Positions 1 to 9,000 of a stretch of DNA of 64,000 bases are shown piece after piece. Numbering within the stretch: the first letter of the stretch is position 1; each line of letters starts with the position of its first letter. The stretch is taken from the NCBI RefSeq assembly GCF_035989285.1, contig NZ_CP108513.1:4216001-4280000 (forward strand). The letters run 5' to 3'. The notes under the pieces were generated by a model that made no database searches, was not told the origin of the DNA, and saw only the letters and a list, made by a program, of their open reading frames with translations. This stretch comes from Streptomyces sp. NBC_01235. Lineage in GTDB: Bacteria > Actinomycetota > Actinomycetes > Streptomycetales > Streptomycetaceae. Made by a program: the position numbers and the translations under genes.

Positions 1-431
1 CCGTTGCCGATCCTGCTCTCCATGGCGGCGGCCTGCCCGGCGACGGAGGACTCGCTCACCCGGCGGGCGATGAGCCCGTCGTCCCAGGCTCCGACTGAGT
101 CGGTACGCGAGTCCGCGCGGGAGTCCGTAGGCGAGTCCGTGCGGGAGTCCGTGGGCGAGTCCGTGCGGGAAGGGGCGTCCTTGCCTGCGTCGGGTAGCGC
201 CGGTTCCCCCGCTGCCGGAGTCTCCGCCTCTCCCGGACTGCTGTTCTCCTCCTGCTCCCTCTGTTCCTGTTGTTGCTGCTGTTGCTGCTGTTGCTGCTGT
301 TTCGATTGCTCCTGCTGCTCCTGTTGGTCCTGTTGGTCCTGGTGCACCTGTTGGTCCTGATGCTCTGGCTGCTCCGGCTGTTGCTGCTGGTCCCTGTTGC
401 CCGTGTGGTCCTGGTCAGTGACGGCGGTCAC
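1..431 (-). CDS. dynB: Dynamin-like GTPase with Gln-rich N-terminus (5' part only)
   Basis: Only the first 143 codons are present; the gene runs off the left edge, so the GTPase domain is not visible. The GTG start at 431 lies 3 bases after the stop codon of the preceding GTPase gene and behind an AAGGAGAGG ribosome site, so the two are translationally coupled. The N-terminus is almost pure Gln, Glu and Asp (residues about 7-58, including an uninterrupted run of 11 Gln), followed by Thr-Asp-Ser repeats. Streptomyces carries paired dynamin-like genes (DynA, DynB) that stabilise FtsZ rings at sporulation septa. The DynB assignment is inferred from order and linkage, because no GTPase motif is in view. 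Confidence 0.6.
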   Translation of the reverse strand, partial: MTAVTDQDHTGNRDQQQQPEQPEHQDQQVHQDQQDQQEQQEQSKQQQQQQQQQQQEQREQEENSSPGEAETPAAGEPALPDAGKDAPSRTDSPTDSRTDSPTDSRADSRTDSVGAWDDGLIARRVSESSVAGQAAAMESRIGN

Positions 432-434
432 CGG

Positions 435-2042
435 TCACCTCTCCTTCTGCAGTACGGACAGCGCGGCGATGAGTTCGGCCTGCGGTTCGGGGTGGACTTC
501 GAGTCCGCCGAGAGGGGCGAGGCGGCGCTCGCGTTCGGCGTGCATCACGCGGTCGAGGTGCTCGGTGAGCAGCCGTCCGGCCCGGTCGCGCAGCCGCAGC
601 GCCCCGTGGGCACCGATCCGCTCGGCGAGTCCCTCGCCCGCCGAACGCGCCCTGCGGCCGCCCAGCAGGGCGGTGGCGACGAGGGCGGCGACCGACTCCG
701 GATCGGGCGCGACACCGCGTTCCAGGCCGCGCACCTCGTCCTCGGCGTACTCCTCCAGCTCGCGCCGCCACCGTCGTACGGCGAGGCCGATCCGGTCTTC
801 GGCGCTCTCCGGCATGGTGTCCCGGTCGGTCAGCTCGGGGGCGCTCGCCGCCGGTTCACGCCGCCAGGCCTCGTCGACGCGCTCGTCGGCGGCGGCGACG
901 GCGCACAGCAGGAGCGCGCCGAGGCTCTCCACAAGGGCGTCGAGGAGTTCACCGGCGGTGCAGTCCAGCGGGAAGGCCCGCCAGCGCTTGAGCGCGTCGC
1001 CTGCGAGCACGGCGCCGCTCTGCAGACGGCCCCGCACACGCGTGTACTCGCTGTCGTACGCCCCGTCGACGGCCGAGGTGAGCCGTAGCGCGGCCGCGTG
1101 CTGCGCGGCGGTGGCGCCGGCCAGCTCGGGCAGCCGGGCCTTGAGCGAGTCGAGGACTCCGTGTGCCGTGCGGGCCAGCGCGTAGCGGCGGGAGTTGGGA
1201 TCCTGGACGTGGTGGACGAGCCAGGTCCGCAGCGGCGCCACGGCCGTGGCCGGGAGCAGCCCGCCGCCCCAGGCGGACTCGGGCAGCTCGGGCACCGTGA
1301 AGCGCGGTACGTCGCCCAGCCCGGCCTTGGTGAGCAGGGCGCCGTACTGCCGGGACACCTCGCCGACGACCTGGTGGGGCACCCGGTCGAGGACGGTCAC
1401 GAGCATGACGTCGTACTCCTTGGCGGTGCGGAGCAGATGCCAGGGCACTGCGTCGGCGTAGCGGGCGGCCGTCGTGACCATCACCCAGATGTCGGCGGCG
1501 CAGACCAGCTCGGCGGCCAGGACGCGGTTGTCGGCGACCAGGGAGTCGATGTCGGGCGCGTCGAGGAGGGCGAGACCCGGAGGAAGGGTGTCGGCGGTCT
1601 CGATGCGCAGCACGCGTCTGTCGTCCTCGCCGGGGAGCAACAGGTCGTCCGCCGACTCCCGATGGGGCGCCCACGCGCGCGTGAGGCCGGGCAGCACCCG
1701 CATGCCGCTGAACCAGTGATGGTCCTCCGGGTGGCACACGAGCACCGGGGTCCGTGTCGTCGGCCGCAACACGCCCGCCTCGCTGACGCGCCGTCCCACC
1801 AGGGAGTTGACGAGCGTCGACTTGCCGGCGCCGGTGGAGCCGCCCACGACGGCCAGCAGCGGCGCTTCGGGCTGCCTGAGCCGGGGCACGAGATAGTCGT
1901 CGAGTTGGGCGAGCAGTTCGTCGCGGTTGGCACGCGCGCGTGGGGCCCCCGCAAGGGGCAGCGGGAAGCGTGCGGCGGCGACACGGTCGCGCAGGGCGGA
2001 AAGTGCGTCGAGCAGCTGGGGCCGTACGTCCAAGGTCACCAC
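435..2042 (-). CDS. dynA: Dynamin-like GTPase (DynA type)
   Basis: A 535-residue GTP-binding protein. The P-loop [10 protein letters not shown] is at about residues 67-76, a G3-like DAPD follows at about 161-164, and a TVLD segment is probably G4. The C-terminal half is helical, charged and has no membrane segment. In Streptomyces two dynamin-like proteins encoded side by side bind each other and the divisome during sporulation septation; this would be the soluble partner. The longer reading frame reaches 2189. I chose tandem GTG codons at 2042/2039 because the extension has foreign composition and a TAAAAT box sits just upstream, leaving little or no leader. The exact start is uncertain. Confidence 0.7.
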   Translation of the reverse strand: MVTLDVRPQLLDALSALRDRVAAARFPLPLAGAPRARANRDELLAQLDDYLVPRLRQPEAPLLAVVGGSTGAGKSTLVNSLVGRRVSEAGVLRPTTRTPVLVCHPEDHHWFSGMRVLPGLTRAWAPHRESADDLLLPGEDDRRVLRIETADTLPPGLALLDAPDIDSLVADNRVLAAELVCAADIWVMVTTAARYADAVPWHLLRTAKEYDVMLVTVLDRVPHQVVGEVSRQYGALLTKAGLGDVPRFTVPELPESAWGGGLLPATAVAPLRTWLVHHVQDPNSRRYALARTAHGVLDSLKARLPELAGATAAQHAAALRLTSAVDGAYDSEYTRVRGRLQSGAVLAGDALKRWRAFPLDCTAGELLDALVESLGALLLCAVAAADERVDEAWRREPAASAPELTDRDTMPESAEDRIGLAVRRWRRELEEYAEDEVRGLERGVAPDPESVAALVATALLGGRRARSAGEGLAERIGAHGALRLRDRAGRLLTEHLDRVMHAERERRLAPLGGLEVHPEPQAELIAALSVLQKER

Positions 2043-2363
2043 ATGCGAAGAATGCCCAATTTTAGGGGATTTATGAAGCATATAGGCGCGCCTGCGCGCC
2101 GATAGGACACAAGGGACGGAAGGTGCGACTGGGACAGAGGCACAGCCCAGGCATAACGAGTGCACAACACCCGTGGCCGTGGACGCCAAAAGCGATGCAC
2201 GATTCGCACCTGCCTGCGATTATCAGGACCGCTTCACCGAACCTCCACATTGAGCCACGGAGGCGAAGCAACCAGGACAAGGAACCGGGAGCCCTATCCT
2301 TGTCCCCGGCAACGTCACGGATCAGCCCACACCCGGGCAGCACGTACGAGGCCACCACACCCG
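2043..2363. other. Intergenic region, dynA promoter side
   Basis: No convincing gene. On the minus strand, AT-rich bases at about 2050-2075 include a TAAAAT box close to the proposed dynA start. The remainder leads into the tRNA gene and shows no clear motif. Confidence 0.4.
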
Positions 2364-2436
2364 GCCCCCGTAGCTCAGTGGATAGAGCAGGCGCCTTCTA
2401 AGCGCTTGGCCGCAGGTTCGAGTCCTGCCGGGGGCG
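2364..2436 (+). tRNA. tRNA-Arg (anticodon TCT)
   Basis: A 73-base cloverleaf. The acceptor arms are GCCCCCG (2364-2370) and CGGGGGC (2429-2435). The D-loop contains AGCTCAGTGGATAG, the anticodon loop CTTCTAA gives TCT (reads AGA), and the T-loop GGTTCGAGTCC is canonical. CCA is not encoded. tRNA 3' ends are common integration sites for actinomycete elements, and an integrase remnant lies 120 bases downstream. Confidence 0.95.
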
Positions 2437-2445
2437 CAAGTCTCC

Positions 2446-2470
2446 GCCCTCCCTCCGGGAGGGCTTTTTT
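2446..2470 (+). terminator. Rho-independent terminator of tRNA-Arg
   Basis: Perfect 8-bp stem GCCCTCCC/GGGAGGGC with a 3-base loop and a run of six T, 9 bases after the tRNA. Confidence 0.9.
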
Positions 2471-2556
2471 GCTGGTCAGAGCGGGTTTCACTCGCCACGA
2501 CGAAGCCCCGGGCACTCCCCCGACGATCAAGGGGAGGTTCCGGGGCTGTCCGGCTG

Positions 2557-3165
2557 TCACCGGGTTTTCGGGGGTGGCCGTGTCGAATACCTGTCGAAAT
2601 TCTCGGCGAGAAGCCGACAGCTCGCGTCGGGCAGCTCGGGGAGATCCCCCGCGGCCTCCAGGCGCCTTTTCAGGTCAGGCAGCTGCCCCTCGACGCACCG
2701 TGCGTAAGTGGCCGGCAGCACCGGCACGCTGTTCCCGGCCCATTCGGCCACCCGGGCGGGCGGGATCCCGTCATTGAGCCACTTCGTGAGGCGCGTGTGC
2801 CGGTTGTCGTAGACCTGCCTCCCTGTGGGCGACACGAAGACGTGCGGGGGCAGGACGGCCTTGCGCGCACTGCGCCACGCCCGGCGGATGACCGAACCCG
2901 CGAGAATGCCGCCCGTCTCCCCCTGGAACAGCAGATCCCCGGCTTGAGCTGTTCGTCCTCGATGTGCTGCCGCAGGACGCGCCGCCGGATCGCGTGTTTC
3001 ATGACGACGTCGAGGATCCGGCGGCGGCGTTTCCTGGACCGGGCCGCCGCCTGCTTGTCGTCGAGGCGCGTGTCGACGCTCGCAGGACCTCATCGCCCCT
3101 CTCCGCCTCCTCCCGGGCCGAGCCGGCAGGGACTTGCGCTCCACCCGCCTGAGGATGGTCACCAC
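2557..3165 (-). pseudogene. Decayed tyrosine-recombinase integrase
   Basis: The C-terminal part of a phage/ICE integrase can be read. RHTRLTKWLNDG at about 2770-2800 corresponds to the usual HxLRHT...WL block, followed by WAGNS (usually WAGHS) and TYARC with the nucleophilic Tyr. The first catalytic His is replaced by Tyr (YDNRH) and the second by Asn. A frameshift near 2940 separates this part from KHAIRRRVLRQHIEDEQLKPG, which continues the family pattern in another frame. The N-terminal DNA-binding region is missing. It lies directly beside tRNA-Arg, the expected place for the integrase of an element inserted there. No intact excisionase or replication gene follows, so the element is probably dead. 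Confidence 0.75.
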
Positions 3166-3769
3166 GTCTCGAGGGCGTCCGAACGGCGGGGCGCTCCAGG
3201 ACTTCAGACCGCGGAAACGGCAACGAAGCGATGGGGCCGGTTCGCGCTGGAGGCCAGCACATTGCGCACGAGGGGCGTGAGAACTGCACGCTCCGCAACC
3301 AGCGGTAGGGCAGGGTCCCCTTCAACCGCCCCATCCCACAGGCATGTTCGAGTGAAGCCCAGTCGAATCGACCGATCGTGGCCGCCCGGCAACCGACGGC
3401 GAGCGAGTGTCTCCGTTCTCATCACCGCTTCGGCGAGTCCGGTGGCCAGTTCGGCAGATTTCGTCTCCTGCTGGTGCTGGTGCTGGTGCCTGTCAGGGGA
3501 GCATGGCGAGGCCGGCTGTCGCGCCAAGTGGGCGCTGCATTCCTACCCCTTCGGACTTTCGGTTTCCGTCTCGTTCAGCCCCGTTCACGGCCGCAGTTCA
3601 AGCGAGACCAGAAGCCGCCTGCATCCCATGAGCAGGCCACCCGTGAACGCGGATGAACGCCCCCCCGCCCCCGGCCCAGCACCCCACCAACACAGGGGGA
3701 AAGCGTGTCGGTGACGGTCGAGTTGGGCGTGCGGCACACCGGATCCACGACGCGTGATCAGCTTGGGGC
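3166..3769. other. Gene-poor remnant region
   Basis: About 600 bases between the integrase remnant and the next gene. Several overlapping frames are open but none has a ribosome site, recognisable motif or Streptomyces-like third-position pattern over its length. It is probably decayed DNA from the former insertion. Confidence 0.4.
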
Positions 3770-4234
3770 GTGGAGACCATCATCGCCAGTGCCATAGCCG
3801 TCCTCGGAACCCTGCTCGGCTCGGGAATCACATTGGCGTTTCAGCAACGCACCACCGACAGAAGCCACCGGTTCGCCCGCCGTGAGAAGCTCCGGCAAGA
3901 ACGACTCGACGCCTGCTCCACCTACGCCGGCGCGCTGATCAACTACCGCCGCTGCCTGGTGCACCTGTGGTTCTGCGAGCACGAACAACCGCCGCCCGAA
4001 GACCCCGACACCGTCCGGATCCGCGCATACGACCTGCGTTCCAGCGCACAAGAGGCCCTGTTCCGGGTGCAGATGCTTACCGACGACGAGACCCTGAGCC
4101 GGGCCGCAGAGGACGTCCTCGCCGACGTCACGGCGCTGGCCAAGACGGAGACCAGAAGCCGGCTCGAACAGCGCCGAGTGCAGACCCGTGACGACATCAG
4201 CCGACTCGTCAGAGCAGCCAAGCGACATCTTTGA
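3770..4234 (+). CDS. Small membrane-anchored coiled-coil protein, unknown function
   Basis: A 154-residue protein. One hydrophobic segment (about residues 4-24) is followed by a highly charged helical domain rich in Arg, Glu and Ala with coiled-coil character (RREKLRQERLDAC), so it probably has a short N-terminal membrane anchor and a cytoplasmic helical tail. Similar small proteins are common in Streptomyces accessory DNA, but I cannot name a function. The GTG start is supported by the immediate hydrophobic segment; the ribosome site is weak. It sits between the integrase remnant and the LacI remnant, so it may be cargo of the same lost element. Confidence 0.6.
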   Translation: METIIASAIAVLGTLLGSGITLAFQQRTTDRSHRFARREKLRQERLDACSTYAGALINYRRCLVHLWFCEHEQPPPEDPDTVRIRAYDLRSSAQEALFRVQMLTDDETLSRAAEDVLADVTALAKTETRSRLEQRRVQTRDDISRLVRAAKRHL

Positions 4235-4459
4235 GGCACCTGCCGACCCCACCCCTTCGTACGGCCTGTCCAGAGACAGCCGCACACCAGCAGGACCGCA
4301 CCACAACCGCACCGGATCGGCCGGGGAACAGCGGGGAATCACGGTGAAGGCAGCCACGTCCGTCGAGACACCGGCCCAGCCATTCGCCCAGGTCAGCGTC
4401 CAAGCCCGCCGCGAATTACCGCAGTTTCCCAAGCCAAGAGTGCCGACGCGATTCGCGTC

Positions 4460-4780
4460 TCAGCCTGCCGGCCACCGGAGCACGCCGGACGTGCGGCCCG
4501 GCGCCTCGATCAGGCTCGGGGCCGGGCCGCTGCACCACCTGACCGGGCTGGATGACGGCATGCGACGTGTGGGTGCACGGGTGGCCAGGTAGCGAGCGGC
4601 GGCGTTGGGCCGACAGCCGAGTTCGCGGACGGCGGAGAACGCGGCCCCGGGTGGCGGGCCGCCGCTCGGATGGCCGTTGAGCACACCCGAGACGGTCTGA
4701 TGCGAGACGCCCGCTCTCATGGCCGCATCCGCCATCACCGGTGCGCGATCCAGGCTTGACCTCTTCTGATGCGCCATCAC
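4460..4780 (-). pseudogene. Truncated LacI-family regulator
   Basis: The first 65 or so codons read as a LacI DNA-binding domain: VMADAAMRAGVSHQTVSGVLNGHP, then VRELGCRPNAAARYLATR, which is the helix-turn-helix plus hinge helix. After the hinge the frame is lost: the following sequence continues in other frames and no effector-binding domain follows. The original gene would have been about 340 codons. It points away from the arabinofuranosidase gene, whose upstream region contains a LacI-type operator (5256-5271), so this was probably the local sugar-responsive repressor. The GC at codon position 3 has degraded. Confidence 0.75.
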
Positions 4781-5426
4781 GCTTCACTGGTCGGGCGCGG
4801 TCTTCCGAAGGGAAGTCCGCGTGGCGTGAAGAATTGTTAGCGCACACATTTGAAGAGGGGCAAGGCAAGTCGATCCCCGTAGATCGCAACTCTTCCACCG
4901 GCGCAGCCATGAAAGTCGGGGCGTCCGACTCGAGAAGCGGGCGTCAAGGTCGGTCCGGGCCCCCCTCTGCCGCATGCCTCGAGGAGGAAGCGGACCCGTT
5001 TGTTTCCACAGTCTTGACTGTCCCGCAGTGTTGACCGTCTCTCGAGCCCAGCGTACAAAAGGCAAGGCCGCAAGAACGGACGATCATCATCCACCGCGTC
5101 AGATCGGCGCATGCACGACGTTCCGTCCCAGGACCGGTCACCGCTGCGCGGTGACGCACTCGCGCTCGGCTGCCGCGCTCGAACAGAGCGTCCGCCGACC
5201 GCCGGTACCCGATTCCCCGAAGCTCTGGATCAGCGGCGTCACCCAAGCGCCGTGAATGTGAGCGCTAACGAATGTCTGCTGAGCGATGCGGAAGCCGCGC
5301 CGAGCGCCGACTCCGTCTCCCAGCGGCAGTTGCCCATGTGCGCGCATCACCGCGCACCGCACATCACTCCCCCTCCCTGCGCACGCGGCGCCGGGCTCGA
5401 GAAGAACGCAACGGAAGAGGTTCACA
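4781..5426. other. Upstream region of the arabinofuranosidase gene
   Basis: About 645 bases between the broken regulator and the abf gene. I see one clear element, the LacI-type operator near 5263. Short frames here lack ribosome sites. The stretch probably contains the abf promoter. Confidence 0.4.
5256..5271. promoter_or_regulatory. LacI-type operator upstream of arabinofuranosidase
   Basis: GTGAGCGCTAAC, a near-perfect palindrome centred on AGCGCT (5261-5266). It has the form of Streptomyces LacI-family sugar-regulator sites. It lies about 160 bases before the abf start, with the decayed LacI gene on the other side. Confidence 0.6.
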
Positions 5427-6917
5427 GTGATACGTAGACACCTGAGAGGGCTCCTACTGTCAGTGGGCGCGGTCCTCACGCTTCTCGCCGGCATCCTGGG
5501 CGGGGTGGTGGGCACCGCAGGCACAGCCCAGGCAGCTTCGTCCCTGCCCTGCGACATCTACGCCGCCGCCGGAACGCCGTGCGCCGCGGCGCACAGCACG
5601 ACACGGGCGCTCTACGCCTCCTACAGTGGCGCTCTTTACCAGGTCAAGCGCGCCTCGGACGCCACGACCACCAACATCGGCCTGCTCACCGCCGGCGGCT
5701 ACGCCAACGCCGCTGCACAGGACTCCTTCTGCTCCGGCACGACCTGCATCATCACCAAGATCTACGACCAGAGCTCGAACCACAACGACCTGACCATCGA
5801 AGGGCCCGGCGGCAACGGCGGACAGGACGTCGGCGCGATCGCGAACGCCCTGCCGGTCACGGTCGGCGGCCATGCGGCATACGGGATCTTCGTGTCCGCC
5901 GGCGTCGGCTACCGCAACAACAACACCACGGGCATCGCCACCGGCAGCAGCCCGGAGGGTGCCTACATGGTGACCAGCGGCCACCACGTGAACAACCGTT
6001 GCTGTTTCGACTACGGCAACGCCGAGACGTCCGGCAACGACACCGGCAACGGTCACATGGACGCGATCAACTTCGGCACGGAGTGCTGGTTCTCGTGTTC
6101 CGGATCCGGCCCCTGGGTCGAGGCGGACCTGGAGAACGGGCTGTTCTTCGGAGCGAACGGTTCCTACTCGGGCAACACCGGCATCTCCAGCGAGTACGTC
6201 ACCGCCATGGAGAAGAACAACGGCACGACGACCTACGCGATCAAGGGCGGCAACGCACAGTCGGGCTCGCTGACCACCTGGTACGACGGAGCCCTTCCCA
6301 ACCTGGGCGGATACACCCCCATGCACTTGGAGGGCGCCATCGTCCTCGGCACCGGTGGTGACAACAGCAACGGATCCGACGGCTCCTTCTTCGAGGGCGT
6401 CATGACCTCCGGCTACCCGACCAACGCCGCCGACAACGCCGTGCAGGCCAACATCACCTCCGTCGGCTACACGACCCCCACCGCCACCTTCCCCGTCACC
6501 GGCACCGCCTACCGCCTGACCAACACCAACTCCGGCAAGGTCCTGGATGCGGTGAACTGCGGTACCGCCAACGGGACTTCGATCGACATCTGGTCCTCGC
6601 TCGGCAACGCCTGCCAGCAGTGGAAGTTCGCCGGCGCGGGCAACGGCCACTACACCATCACCAACGTCAACAGCGGCACGGTCCTGGACGACAAGAACTG
6701 CGTGCAGACCAACGGCACTGCCGTCCAGCTGTGGGCCTCACTCGGCAACAGATGCCAGCAGTGGGACGTCACCAAGGTCGGCAGCCACTACACCATCACC
6801 AACGTCAACACCGGCATGACGCTGGACGTCGCGAACTGCGGAACGGCCAACGGCACCGCGGTACGCCAGTGGCAGCAGCTCGACAACACCTGCCAGCAGT
6901 GGGACATCGCGCCCTGA
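5427..6917 (+). CDS. Secreted GH54 alpha-L-arabinofuranosidase with ricin-B lectin domain
   Basis: A 496-residue exported enzyme. The signal peptide spans about residues 1-35 (RRHLRG, hydrophobic core, AQA). A GH54-type catalytic domain follows (about 36-355). It contains the adjacent-cysteine motif RCCFDYGNAE, which in the fungal GH54 structure is an unusual vicinal disulfide, and acidic motifs FGTECW and GGDNSNGSDGSFFEG that should carry the nucleophile and acid/base. The C-terminus (about 365-496) is a ricin-type beta-trefoil with three repeats, each ending in CQQW. The enzyme probably releases arabinose from plant arabinan or arabinoxylan. The GTG start at 5427 follows GGAAGAGG; an upstream in-frame extension to 5286 lacks signal-peptide logic. 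A hairpin follows the stop. Confidence 0.85.
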   Translation: MIRRHLRGLLLSVGAVLTLLAGILGGVVGTAGTAQAASSLPCDIYAAAGTPCAAAHSTTRALYASYSGALYQVKRASDATTTNIGLLTAGGYANAAAQDSFCSGTTCIITKIYDQSSNHNDLTIEGPGGNGGQDVGAIANALPVTVGGHAAYGIFVSAGVGYRNNNTTGIATGSSPEGAYMVTSGHHVNNRCCFDYGNAETSGNDTGNGHMDAINFGTECWFSCSGSGPWVEADLENGLFFGANGSYSGNTGISSEYVTAMEKNNGTTTYAIKGGNAQSGSLTTWYDGALPNLGGYTPMHLEGAIVLGTGGDNSNGSDGSFFEGVMTSGYPTNAADNAVQANITSVGYTTPTATFPVTGTAYRLTNTNSGKVLDAVNCGTANGTSIDIWSSLGNACQQWKFAGAGNGHYTITNVNSGTVLDDKNCVQTNGTAVQLWASLGNRCQQWDVTKVGSHYTITNVNTGMTLDVANCGTANGTAVRQWQQLDNTCQQWDIAP

Positions 6918-6938
6918 CCTGAGCGACTGTGTCAGTGA

Positions 6939-6968
6939 CGGTCTGCCGACCCTCGCGTCGGCAGACCG
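6939..6968 (+). terminator. Hairpin terminator after arabinofuranosidase
   Basis: Perfect 12-bp stem CGGTCTGCCGAC/GTCGGCAGACCG with a 6-base loop, 22 bases after the stop; no T run. Confidence 0.75.
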
Positions 6969-7072
6969 CCGGCCCAGCGCCGGACAGCTGCGTGGCGCCG
7001 ACCGAAAAACAGCACATGCAGGAGCGCTCGGCACCGCACGCACGGCGGTCACGAGAGCGGAAGGGTCTGCCG

Positions 7073-7546
7073 CTACTCCGTGGCGGAGGGGGCGTACCCG
7101 TCTGGCACCTCGCTGACCTGCAAGTCCGAGAAGAGCAGGGTGAGACGGTGCGCGTTGGTCTCGATGCGAACCTCATGGAAGTCGATCCCGACGGCTTGCG
7201 CCCAACGGCGGGTCGCCTCCGACCGGGGGAGAACCTTCGCGCCTGGGTACAAGGAATGCCACTTCACACCCCAGACGTATCCGTCGAGGTCGGCACCGGT
7301 CTCATGGTCGATGAGGCGGTCGTCCAATGAGACACGCCAGGTCTCCGGCAGCACCGACGATTCGCACCGGGCCTCGACGCAGTACCGGAAGAGATACCGC
7401 AGACAGGCCGGCTCGACGTCGGTGCGGGGGTCCGCCGTCGCGTGGACGATGACCTCGTAGTCGCGCATGTGGCTGGTGTATCCGTGGTGCACGACGGCGT
7501 GATCGAAGGTCTCGTCCAGCATCTGTTCGAGTACGGCGGCGTCCAT
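7073..7546 (-). CDS. YxiG-like conserved protein
   Basis: A 157-residue soluble protein starting MDAAVLEQMLDETFDHAVVHHGY. The frame stays open upstream to 7621, but the ATG at 7546 has a strong GGAGGAAA site, so I start there. The pattern (VHHGYTSHMRDYEV..., C-terminal DLQVSEVPDGYAP) matches small actinobacterial proteins annotated as YxiG-like; the biochemical role is unknown. Some YxiG-type proteins in Bacillus lie near wall-associated toxin loci, but no toxin gene is visible here. It is a single gene convergent with abf and divergent from the BrkB gene. Confidence 0.65.
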   Translation of the reverse strand: MDAAVLEQMLDETFDHAVVHHGYTSHMRDYEVIVHATADPRTDVEPACLRYLFRYCVEARCESSVLPETWRVSLDDRLIDHETGADLDGYVWGVKWHSLYPGAKVLPRSEATRRWAQAVGIDFHEVRIETNAHRLTLLFSDLQVSEVPDGYAPSATE

Positions 7547-7783
7547 GCCGCCGTTTCCTCCCACGTGATCAAAGGTCGCCCCGACAAATCCAGCCGGAGG
7601 CCGCCCCTCCCCCACCGTCACGGATCATGGCTCCGAGCCGATCCGACGCCCCTGCCGAGCCGGACCGACCACCTCGGTGCGGCGGATTCCTGGAACCGCG
7701 CTTCACAGAAAAGGAAAAGCCCGAAAAATCCCATACGCCACAAATTCGCGTATGGATGGCGCTGAGCTGGATACCCGCACGGA

Positions 7784-8848
7784 ATGGTGCGGACATTGAA
7801 ACGGCACGGAAGGCGCGGTGGGCAGACCGCCACCAAGGGCCGCGAGGCCGAACCCGCGCGGGCTCCGGATGCCGGGCCTGACGAACAGGTGGAGGAGCGG
7901 GCGCCGGACAGTCCGACGGACCTGCCCAGGCACTCCTGGAAAGCGGTGCTGAAAGGCACCCTGAAGGAGTTCAAGAAGGACGAGCTGGCCGACCGGGCCG
8001 CGGCCCTGACCTACTACTCGATCCTTGCACTGTTCCCCGCGCTGCTCGCGCTGGTGTCGCTGCTGGGGGTCGTCGGGCAGTCGGCCACGCAGACGGTCCT
8101 GGACAACATCCAGAAGCTCGCCCCGGGCGCGGCTCAGGACGTCCTGCGCAACGCGGTGCAGCAGATGCAGGGCAGGGGCGGGGTCGGCTCGATCATGGCG
8201 ATCGTGGGGCTGGTGCTTGCGGTGTGGTCGGCGTCCGGTTATGTCGCCGCGTTCATCCGCAGCGCCAACGCGGTCTACGACATCCCCGAGGGCCGTCCGG
8301 TGTGGAAGGTGCTGCCGGTGCGGGTCGGGGTGACCGTGGCGCTGATGGTCATGGCCGTGATCAGTGCGCTGATCGTCGTGTTCACCGGCGGCCTCGCACG
8401 ACAGGCGGGCACAGCCCTCGGGGTCGGCGACGCGGGGCTGACGGCTTGGTCGATCGCGAAGTGGCCGGTGCTGGTGGTCCTGGTCACCGTCATGATCGCG
8501 CTGCTGTACTGGGCCACCCCGAACGCCAAGGTCCGCGGCTTCCGCTGGATCACGCCGGGCAGCTTCCTGGCGCTGCTGATCTGGATGATCGCCTCGGCGG
8601 GATTCGCGCTGTACGTGGCGAACTTCGGCTCGTACAACAAGACCTACGGCACTCTCGCGGGCGTGATCATTTTTCTGGTGTGGCTGTGGATCACCAACCT
8701 GGCCATCCTGCTCGGCCTGGAGTTCGACGCGGAGCTGGTGCGCCAGCGTGCCGTCGCCGGGGGCCACCCGGCCGACGACGAGCCGTACGTCCGGCCGCGC
8801 GACACCCGGAAGTGGGACGAGGAGGACCGCCGCCGCCTCGGGTCCTGA
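7784..8848 (+). CDS. YihY/BrkB-family integral membrane protein
   Basis: A 354-residue membrane protein. A charged N-terminal tail (about 1-60) is followed by the family block DRAAALTYYSILALFPALLAL, about six membrane helices up to residue 315, and a C-terminal hydrophilic tail ending in EEDRRR. The motifs SYNKTYGTLAGVIIFLVWLW and LGLEFDAEL are typical of the BrkB/YihY family (old name RbnA, wrongly thought to be RNase BN). The molecular function is unknown; transport or envelope roles have been proposed. The start codon has only a weak ribosome site, so the first 20 or so residues are uncertain. Monocistronic. Confidence 0.85.
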   Translation: MVRTLKRHGRRGGQTATKGREAEPARAPDAGPDEQVEERAPDSPTDLPRHSWKAVLKGTLKEFKKDELADRAAALTYYSILALFPALLALVSLLGVVGQSATQTVLDNIQKLAPGAAQDVLRNAVQQMQGRGGVGSIMAIVGLVLAVWSASGYVAAFIRSANAVYDIPEGRPVWKVLPVRVGVTVALMVMAVISALIVVFTGGLARQAGTALGVGDAGLTAWSIAKWPVLVVLVTVMIALLYWATPNAKVRGFRWITPGSFLALLIWMIASAGFALYVANFGSYNKTYGTLAGVIIFLVWLWITNLAILLGLEFDAELVRQRAVAGGHPADDEPYVRPRDTRKWDEEDRRRLGS

Positions 8849-9000
8849 CGCGGAGGGGGTCCGGCCAGGTCAGTTCGGTCGGCGACACCACCTCGACGAA
8901 GCCGGGCTCCGAGGACGGCGCCATGGCCGCCGCGTGAGAACGGTCGTACTCGGCGCGGGGTGAGGACGGCGGCCCGCACGAGGGCAGGGCGTGGTGCGGG

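Noticed and set aside
3204..3527. Open frame on minus strand (107 codons) with His/Gln run
   Set aside because: No start support or homology-like motif; lies in a decayed segment.
5286..5426. Upstream extension of the arabinofuranosidase
   Set aside because: Breaks signal-peptide logic; GTG at 5427 has its own ribosome site.
7547..7621. Upstream extension of the YxiG-like protein
   Set aside because: The ATG at 7546 has a strong ribosome site and the upstream residues do not fit the family start.
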